This document shows, piece after piece, positions 9,201 to 13,367 of a stretch of DNA of 13,367 bases. Below the pieces are notes generated by a model. It made no database searches, was not told the DNA's origin, and saw only the letters and a list, made by a program, of their open reading frames with translations. Both the position numbers and the translations under genes were made by a program. Every line of letters begins with the position of its first letter. Positions within the stretch are counted from its first letter, which is position 1. Location: contig JAJWOJ010000023.1 of assembly GCA_021635425.1 (NCBI GenBank), positions 1 to 13,367 of the forward strand, read 5' to 3'. Source of the DNA: Clostridiales bacterium (GTDB taxonomy: Bacteria; Bacillota; Clostridia; Christensenellales; Borkfalkiaceae).

Positions 9201-9366
9201 TCAACGATTGCCCGACGACGTATTTTTCTTCAATCTTAAAATCCAATGTTACGTCGCCTACGATTTCCGCAGCGTTAGCAAAAACCGCAACCGAAAACGA
9301 AACCATGCAGATCGAGAACAATAAAACGAAAAATCTGAGTAACGTGCTTCTCTTCAATAATCTCAT
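6295..9366 (-). CDS. Secreted multidomain Ig-like / jelly-roll protein
   Basis: A 1023-residue exported protein of unknown ligand. The signal peptide carries an AxA cleavage site (A30-N31-A32) and no lipobox, so it should be released rather than lipidated. Modules in order: Ig-like (about 35-115), probable LamG/concanavalin-like jelly roll (about 125-350), Ig-like (365-457), Ig-like (465-548), a further beta domain (555-645), a second jelly-roll-like module (650-830), and two C-terminal Ig-like domains (838-935 and 938-1023). The Ig domains show the closing-strand pattern GxYTVEYSVKD, GEYDITYTAED, GQYKISYTVEG and GKYRIIFNAMD, close to HYR/DUF5011-type domains. No C-terminal anchor or catalytic motif is visible. 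A strong AAGGAGGT site (9371-9379) lies just before ATG, and the gene starts 16 bp after the permease pair, tying it to sugar uptake. Carbohydrate binding is inferred from the fold assignment and context. Confidence 0.82.
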   Translation of the reverse strand: MRLLKRSTLLRFFVLLFSICMVSFSVAVFANAAEIVGDVTLDFKIEEKYVVGQSLTLPDGVISGKKADCYVIFPDGTKKSTKDISFSRPGKYTVIYSLNADGKTLEEKIDLFAYEKRYSSSSASDLTEYREAMEFSVDKNGNKATAAGIYSDLSEGSTFRYNGVVDLSNATKNDKVFSCNIVATEPTYCDFWQLVVRFTDAYDSANYVDVILEHNGDDSSHDNDVGLDGINYVRAGASNQVPSAYCARENSYLVGKYGNYAYVSMMSDAKNGNALTDTFDIYFDYKEKIVYGPQKEMTGLNMICDLDDPIFFGENLWSGFTTGECYISVFAKNYRTAKGGIFIREIFGETADDLSRELIEKTHTPVIDVDFGEYNESALPDAVAGNPYPVFTATAKNLNYYCSDVSAKVYFKYNSATPVITGIRNGKFTPTIPGVYTVEYSVKDGFGKETKRTVDVRCVSASRSLKVTPAADRITETATGSLTKVADYVYENQSGRVNVEIKAVCGELVYYIDDSLTFRPLVNGEYDITYTAEDFAGQRDSASYKLTVTAGDNPVFIDGVYLPKYFVAGYNHLLPSLNAYDYKNGGNAVEADIYVKEGGNDERKIDGTYKPVLPSDGEGYSLKIIYRAKGKFGIGEVVYERPCYSVFRGSSSDYIEKNKLFIVDEGIERGYTAKNYADYADYTTNESGKSMTYINPIPANAFSFEYNMIRDKANFNRLDLLLSDSVNGTAVKLSIEKRDADSVYVSVNDSTKIAINGTSFDSISKNVNITYSNTDKQFVFDYINVFNVKTDVNGVAFNGFDSGLVYLTVKFEGVSGESGIVVRKIANQQLLDFGDDATEPILVLNGAYKANYDINEEVSVVDVTCADMIMPYIAKSLTIYAPDGSVVYSGDNVKLQNVDVDGSYSFILSQYGQYKISYTVEGYKDPANFLIDVVDRAAPELSVAENFKTSYSLGTKISLAVSVRDNISDDCKVFVCVERPDGRIFYETNSEYTFNMKGKYRIIFNAMDQRGNTSQKIYVVNVR

Positions 9367-9382
9367 ATTTAACCTCCTTAAT

Positions 9383-10267
9383 TTATTCTTTAACGCCCTC
9401 GCTTAACGAAATTCCACCCATTAAACGCTTGTGGAATACGATAAAAATAAGCAAAATAGGCATCAGCACCAACATTCCGCCCGCCATTTTCTGAGGCAAT
9501 TCAAACGTCGTCTTGTCTTTAAATACCCACAAGCCGTACGCGGCTGTCGGGAAGTTTCTCAAGAAAATATACGGAGTTTGCCAGTCATTCCACATTCCGA
9601 TAAAGTTTATGATATAAACCGTTGAATAGATCGGCAAAGTCAACGGGAAAATTACCCTTAACATTACCTGAAATTCGCTTGCGCCGTCTATCTCCGCCGC
9701 CTCCGAAAACGCCATCGGTATTCCTTTGATTGCCGTCGTTACGACGAAGTAATACATTCCGAGAAAGTTCATCTTTGCGATAACCGTCATACCGAAAAAG
9801 TTGTTGATAAGCCCGAGACTTTTAAAAATCACTATCTGCGACGGCAAATTGCCCACTATCGGAAGAGTCATCGTTACGAGAACTATAACGTCGAGTATTT
9901 TTAAAAAGGCAAAGTCGTATCTTGAACGGGCGTATGCGACGACGTATATCGTCGTTGTGCCGACGAAAGCGGAAACGACCGAATACAGCAACGAATTGAG
10001 CATCATTTCGTCGAGATATGCCGGCAATCTTTCAAACTCCGTCATATCGACGTATAGCGTCGAAAAAGCGTTGATGTAATTCTTGAAATAAGGCTCCTTG
10101 GGAAAGCCTAACGGTTTTTCCTTCAAAACGATCATATCCTCGTTTAAGGAAGCCGTTATTCCCCAAAAGAACGGAATCAACATAAGGATGATATAAATCA
10201 ACAAAAAGGCGAAAATAAGGATTTGCGCTACTGTTATTCCGCTACGGATTTTCTTACTTTTTGCCAT
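9383..10267 (-). CDS. Sugar ABC transporter permease, MalG/UgpE type (CUT1)
   Basis: A 294-residue inner-membrane permease, the normal length for this family. Six hydrophobic segments are visible, the first at about 13-35 followed by the usual external loop (about 41-88). The coupling loop carries the EAA motif, EAAEIDGASEF at 189-199, with the conserved Gly at 195 and Pro at 208 and 212; this contacts the ATPase. With the neighbouring MalF-like permease it would form the membrane channel that takes sugar from the solute-binding lipoprotein. Only 3 bp separate it from the upstream permease, and its ribosome binding site lies inside that gene's last codons. No ATP-binding subunit is encoded nearby, which is common for CUT1 systems that share MsmK/UgpC. 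The sugar transported cannot be told from the sequence. Confidence 0.96.
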   Translation of the reverse strand: MAKSKKIRSGITVAQILIFAFLLIYIILMLIPFFWGITASLNEDMIVLKEKPLGFPKEPYFKNYINAFSTLYVDMTEFERLPAYLDEMMLNSLLYSVVSAFVGTTTIYVVAYARSRYDFAFLKILDVIVLVTMTLPIVGNLPSQIVIFKSLGLINNFFGMTVIAKMNFLGMYYFVVTTAIKGIPMAFSEAAEIDGASEFQVMLRVIFPLTLPIYSTVYIINFIGMWNDWQTPYIFLRNFPTAAYGLWVFKDKTTFELPQKMAGGMLVLMPILLIFIVFHKRLMGGISLSEGVKE

Positions 10268-10270
10268 TTC

Positions 10271-11206
10271 TCACACCTCCATCGGATCTACTTTATTAAG
10301 CAGATATCTTGCCAGAAGCGTCATAGGCACGGCAACACACGTAGCGATTATGCCCATAGCCGACAATCTCGGATATTTATCCGGACCGACAAGTATGGTC
10401 TCTTTAAATATATAGTACCCGACCGTCTGTATATCCGTCGGAGCGGTCATCCCGTAAAACTCAAACAGTCCGAACTGGTCGGTAAGTATACCGGTAAATC
10501 CAACGACGAACAAAGTTTTGAGCGTGGGGAAAATCATCGGCAACGTAATATACCAGAACTCCTGAATATAATTTACTCCGTCGAGATGCGCCGATTCTAC
10601 GATAGACGCGGATATGGACGACATTGCGTTCGTATACAACAACAATCCGACGCCGAATCCCGTTAAAAAACCGTACGCGTAAATAGTCCAGAACCTGAGT
10701 CCGGGATCTTTGAATAAACTCATCTCGAGATTAACGCTGAAAAAACGTTGCAGAATGACAGGCAATGCCGTATCGACGAAAAATTCGTACAGCATTACCA
10801 GAATCATTACCGAAATAATCGACGGAGCAAAAAGAATTACCTTAAACAAACCGCCAACCTTCGCACTCTTATAGACGAAGTAACTTATAATTATACTGAG
10901 CGGCAGTTTCAGAACCAAACCGAGCCCCCAGACCGCAAACGAATTCCTTATCAGAATCGGCCAATTTCCGAGATTTACGATTTCGTCTATTACGGTCGCA
11001 AAATTCTTAAATCCTATAAAATGCCCCGTTTCGTCCAAAGTACCGTTAAACTCCCAGAAAGCGAGTTTTATAGAATTCAAATTGACGCCGATATAGAAAA
11101 TTACAAACTGAATTAACGGCAATGTTATCAGAGCAAGACAAAAAATCAATTTTTTTGTCCGTTTCTTCATTCCCGTAGATTTCGGCGACCCGACACTATT
11201 TCCCAC
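10271..11206 (-). CDS. Sugar ABC transporter permease, MalF/UgpA type (CUT1)
   Basis: A membrane permease of 311 residues that pairs with the MalG-like protein to form the import channel. The first membrane segment (about 19-41 counting from the GTG) is followed by an external loop that includes the family-typical GFKNFATV. The EAA-type coupling motif appears as ESAHLDGVNYIQ (about 204-215) and leads into a conserved LP pair. I chose the GTG at 11204-11206 as the start because GAGGAG lies 7 bases upstream (11214-11219). The longer reading begins with TTG at 11219-11221, which overlaps the previous stop codon and lacks a ribosome binding site; an internal ATG, 12 codons further in, has none either. 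The GTG start puts 11 bp between this gene and the solute-binding protein gene, whose stop codon overlaps the ribosome binding site. The substrate is unknown. Confidence 0.93.
   Translation of the reverse strand: MGNSVGSPKSTGMKKRTKKLIFCLALITLPLIQFVIFYIGVNLNSIKLAFWEFNGTLDETGHFIGFKNFATVIDEIVNLGNWPILIRNSFAVWGLGLVLKLPLSIIISYFVYKSAKVGGLFKVILFAPSIISVMILVMLYEFFVDTALPVILQRFFSVNLEMSLFKDPGLRFWTIYAYGFLTGFGVGLLLYTNAMSSISASIVESAHLDGVNYIQEFWYITLPMIFPTLKTLFVVGFTGILTDQFGLFEFYGMTAPTDIQTVGYYIFKETILVGPDKYPRLSAMGIIATCVAVPMTLLARYLLNKVDPMEV
10274..10280 (-). promoter_or_regulatory. Ribosome binding site GGAGGTG inside the upstream gene
   Basis: GGAGGTG lies 6 bases before the ATG of the MalG-like permease and also encodes the last two codons of the MalF-like permease. 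The arrangement implies translational coupling and roughly equal output of the two channel subunits. Confidence 0.85.
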
Positions 11207-11213
11207 CTTTATT

Positions 11214-11219
11214 CTCCTC
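11214..11219 (-). promoter_or_regulatory. Ribosome binding site that fixes the GTG start of the MalF-like permease
   Basis: GAGGAG lies 7 bases before GTG 11204-11206 and shares two bases with the TGA stop of the solute-binding protein gene (11218-11220). It supports the GTG over the upstream TTG, which would start before this site. Confidence 0.8.
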
Positions 11220-13047
11220 AATATCTGTCTTTATTGTATTCGTAGATTCCTCTGAACGCAATTTCGGAACTGATATTCTTTTCCTTTATAACTTCCTGAA
11301 CATTCTCGAACTTCATATTTTTATACTGTGCGTTATTTATGAGCGTATCGAAATAATGCGCGGGCTGCAACGTTAACGCCATATCGAGATAATACTTACT
11401 CTGCGATTGAGGATACGCTATTTTAGCGTTGCCAGATTTTACCATATCCCACAACGATTTTCCGAAAGAGGAGAACGAATCGTATTCCTCTGCGGTAAAC
11501 TCATAATCGAATGCGCGCGGAACACCGGTAATCTGAGTATATTCCTTATTTTTCGCGTCGGTAAAGCAATACTGAACGAACTTCTTGGCAAGTTCCTTTT
11601 TCTCGTCGGAAGTTTTGCTCAATACGTATGCGGATAAATAACCGGTATCGAGAACCAATCTCTCTTCGCCGACTTTATCAAGCGAAGCCTTCGGAAGCGA
11701 GAAATACTTGAACTGTCTGTTCTCTTTTGCATACTTATCGCCGTAGTGCTTTACCAACGAGTCGAAGTTAGCCTCTTCCTGCCACCACGTTCCGTCAATA
11801 AGGAACGCCGCTTTATCGTTGCCTTCCTTTATCGAAAGCATGAAATCTCTTTGCGCATCGAACTGGCTGGAATTCTTATTCCAATCGGGATGTAACCATC
11901 CGCCGCCGTCGGCTTCGACCATATTTTCAAAGAATTTAAGAGCATGATACCTTCCGGCGCTTTTTGTGATTTCGGCATTCTGAAGTTTTTCTTCGCGCGT
12001 GGAGGCTTGTGGATTCATCTCCACCTCGGGAAGTTTCGTCACGTTCCCCTCATCGTCTACCGATATTAAGTTTTTAGCCGTGCCGTTAAAGGTAAAGTTG
12101 AGCATCGTCTGTTCGTAACCTTCGTAATCGGCAAACAATTGATCCAAGAACCAGTTGACGTATCCGTCGCCCTCGCCCATCATAATGAACGGATAAACGG
12201 ACTTGTACGTTTTCATATAAGCGCAAAGATTGAAAAATTCCGCATACGTTCTCGGCTGACCGTCGTCATATGTTCCGTATATTCCGTCCGGTCCCATGGA
12301 AAGCGTATAGGTTTTACCTTTTTCGTCAGCATTGGTAACGCGGTATTTTTTATCGCCTTCCGTATTAACCGTATAATATTCGCCGTCGGCATTCTTTGCG
12401 GTAATATTGCCGATCGTGTATCCCGCGTCCGGCTTAATGCGCGCGGCTTGCGAAGCATTCGCCGCTTCATCGTATTCCTTGGTGAGGAACAGACCGTTGT
12501 TAAAGAAAAATTCCTCGTCGTAAATCAATCCGCAAAAAGAACTTCCGAGCGGTACCGCATAATACTTTTTATCCGTCGTGCCTACGCCGTAATAATCCTT
12601 TAAATCTTCGTCCATCGCGCTAAGCACTGAATGATTCTGAAGAACGTTACCGTTTGCGTCCTTAACGGGAGACTCGGTTAAAACGTCGGTTAAATCGACC
12701 AAGTAATTTTTATTGACAAAATTGTAATAATTCAGGTTCTGCTCGGTAAAGAATATATCGTTCGTCATCAATTCATAGGAATCGTAAATATTCTGTCCCG
12801 TTTCACGCGTGCCTCGAAGTTCGATCTTAACGCCGGTTTTATCGCCGACCGTATAATCTTTATACATGGTTTCGAATTCGCGCGCCGCCTTTTCGAGCCA
12901 TACGGAACCGTATCCGCCGTCGAAGAACATAACGCTGAGATTAACAACGCCGTCGTTCTTCTGATTTTCTTTCGCACAACCGAAAACGCAAAGTCCCGTG
13001 GCTGCGGCAAGTACTAATGAAAGTGCTTTTTTGAGTGTCTTTTTCAT
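11218..13047 (-). CDS. Extracellular solute-binding lipoprotein of the sugar ABC importer
   Basis: A 609-residue lipid-anchored receptor that would capture an oligosaccharide and hand it to the two permeases encoded just downstream. The signal peptide ends at Cys24 (VFGC). The N-terminal lobe starts near residue 35 with VVNLSVMFFDGG, and AAFLIDGTWW at 413-422 matches the hinge-region signature of family 1 solute-binding proteins. It is long for the family (usually about 400-450 residues). Much of the excess is a polar stretch at about 195-270 that ends in GPDGIYGTYDDG (252-263), an Asp/Gly-rich loop resembling a calcium site, and a second insert lies at about 320-360. The ATG is preceded by GAGGAG (13055-13060, 7-base spacing). 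Its stop overlaps the ribosome binding site of the next gene. The ligand cannot be named from the sequence. Confidence 0.93.
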   Translation of the reverse strand: MKKTLKKALSLVLAAATGLCVFGCAKENQKNDGVVNLSVMFFDGGYGSVWLEKAAREFETMYKDYTVGDKTGVKIELRGTRETGQNIYDSYELMTNDIFFTEQNLNYYNFVNKNYLVDLTDVLTESPVKDANGNVLQNHSVLSAMDEDLKDYYGVGTTDKKYYAVPLGSSFCGLIYDEEFFFNNGLFLTKEYDEAANASQAARIKPDAGYTIGNITAKNADGEYYTVNTEGDKKYRVTNADEKGKTYTLSMGPDGIYGTYDDGQPRTYAEFFNLCAYMKTYKSVYPFIMMGEGDGYVNWFLDQLFADYEGYEQTMLNFTFNGTAKNLISVDDEGNVTKLPEVEMNPQASTREEKLQNAEITKSAGRYHALKFFENMVEADGGGWLHPDWNKNSSQFDAQRDFMLSIKEGNDKAAFLIDGTWWQEEANFDSLVKHYGDKYAKENRQFKYFSLPKASLDKVGEERLVLDTGYLSAYVLSKTSDEKKELAKKFVQYCFTDAKNKEYTQITGVPRAFDYEFTAEEYDSFSSFGKSLWDMVKSGNAKIAYPQSQSKYYLDMALTLQPAHYFDTLINNAQYKNMKFENVQEVIKEKNISSEIAFRGIYEYNKDRY

Positions 13048-13111
13048 CTTGTTTCTCCTCTATAATTTTTATCTTCCTGCTAAGAAAATTTTTTATTTCC
13101 CTATTAAGAGA

Positions 13112-13142
13112 TTTGTTTTGCTTACTGCGTAAGCAAAACAAA
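13112..13142. promoter_or_regulatory. Perfect 14-bp inverted repeat upstream of the importer operon
   Basis: Arms 13112-13125 and 13129-13142 are exact reverse complements around a 3-base centre (TGC on the plus strand). The element sits in the 129-bp gap between the partial upstream gene and the solute-binding protein gene, 65 bases before its start codon. There is no T-run after it in the direction of transcription, so it is not a standard terminator. It could be an operator for a sugar-responsive repressor or an mRNA hairpin that protects or cuts the transcript. No convincing -35/-10 pair was found in the gap. Confidence 0.7.
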
Positions 13143-13176
13143 GAGTGCTCTCTGTTTCAAAGTCCGCCTTTATAGT

Positions 13177-13367
13177 TTACTTTTGTGTGTTTGCGCCGTG
13201 GCTTTCGCATTCCGCCTTTATCGTCGCGAAATCTTCTTTAAGATAAGGACTTTTCGACGGGAGCGAAAATTCGTGCTCGGCGATTTTAAGCAAGATGTCG
13301 TAATTTATTTTACGAGGTTCGCCGTACAAACGCATAAAATTATTATATACGATATTGTTATAAGCAT
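13177..13367 (-). CDS. C-terminal end of an unidentified gene (cut by window edge)
   Basis: The last 62 codons of a minus-strand gene that begins beyond the right edge; the stop is TAA at 13177-13179. The readable part is soluble and charged, containing NNFMRLYGEPRKINYDILLK and ending in SHGANTQK, with no membrane segment or anchor. I do not recognise the family. It was not long enough to be obvious as a gene, but its codon use resembles that of its neighbours and its frame stays open to the edge. It lies 129 bp upstream of the solute-binding protein gene on the same strand, so it may belong to the same sugar-use cluster, perhaps as a metabolic enzyme, which is a guess from context only. Confidence 0.6.
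   Translation of the reverse strand, partial: AYNNIVYNNFMRLYGEPRKINYDILLKIAEHEFSLPSKSPYLKEDFATIKAECESHGANTQK

Noticed and set aside
11204..11221. TTG at 11219-11221 as start of the MalF-like permease
   Set aside because: It overlaps the previous stop codon and lies upstream of the only good ribosome binding site, which fits the GTG at 11204-11206.
13048..13176. Sigma-A promoter or catabolite-control (cre) site for the importer operon
   Set aside because: TTGAAA- and TATAAA-like hexamers occur, but none is paired at a proper spacing, and no sequence fits the cre consensus; the inverted repeat has the opposite arm order.

Overview
The window looks like chromosomal DNA of a low-to-medium GC Gram-positive anaerobe, most likely an uncultured gut-type Clostridia. 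The signs are classical Shine-Dalgarno sites (GAGGAG, AAGGAGGT, GGAGGTG), lysine-rich lipoprotein signal peptides, Big_2/Ig-like surface modules, and a sugar ABC importer encoded without its own ATPase. The taxonomic statement is inference from style only; there is no rRNA or marker gene here.

Every supported gene lies on the minus strand, so the locus reads from right to left. At the right edge (13177-13367) is the C-terminal end of an unidentified gene. A 129-bp gap with a perfect 14-bp inverted repeat (13112-13142) follows. Then comes a tightly packed run: an extracellular solute-binding lipoprotein (11218-13047), two CUT1-type sugar permeases (10271-11206 and 9383-10267), a 1023-residue secreted protein of alternating Ig-like and probable jelly-roll modules (6295-9366), a DUF4838-type lipoprotein with a probable glycosidase-like barrel (4293-6287), and a 1346-residue lipoprotein with Big_2-like domains and beta-helix-like modules (204-4244). 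Gaps between these six genes range from a 3-bp overlap-type junction to 48 bp. A clear intrinsic terminator (145-180) closes the run. The last 140 bp at the left edge hold no convincing gene.

Together the genes read as a Gram-positive glycan capture and uptake operon. The two lipoproteins and the secreted Ig/jelly-roll protein would bind and perhaps trim a complex glycan at the cell surface. The solute-binding lipoprotein and permease pair would import the product, powered by a shared MsmK/UgpC-type ATPase encoded elsewhere. The substrate cannot be read from the sequence. No regulator is present in the window.

The most striking feature is inside the last gene: a 724-bp stretch present twice with no base difference, 969 bp apart (exactly 323 codons), while the adjoining ~80-codon linkers of the same repeat unit have clearly diverged. 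This mosaic pattern suggests recent gene conversion or recombination and would allow in-frame change in domain number.
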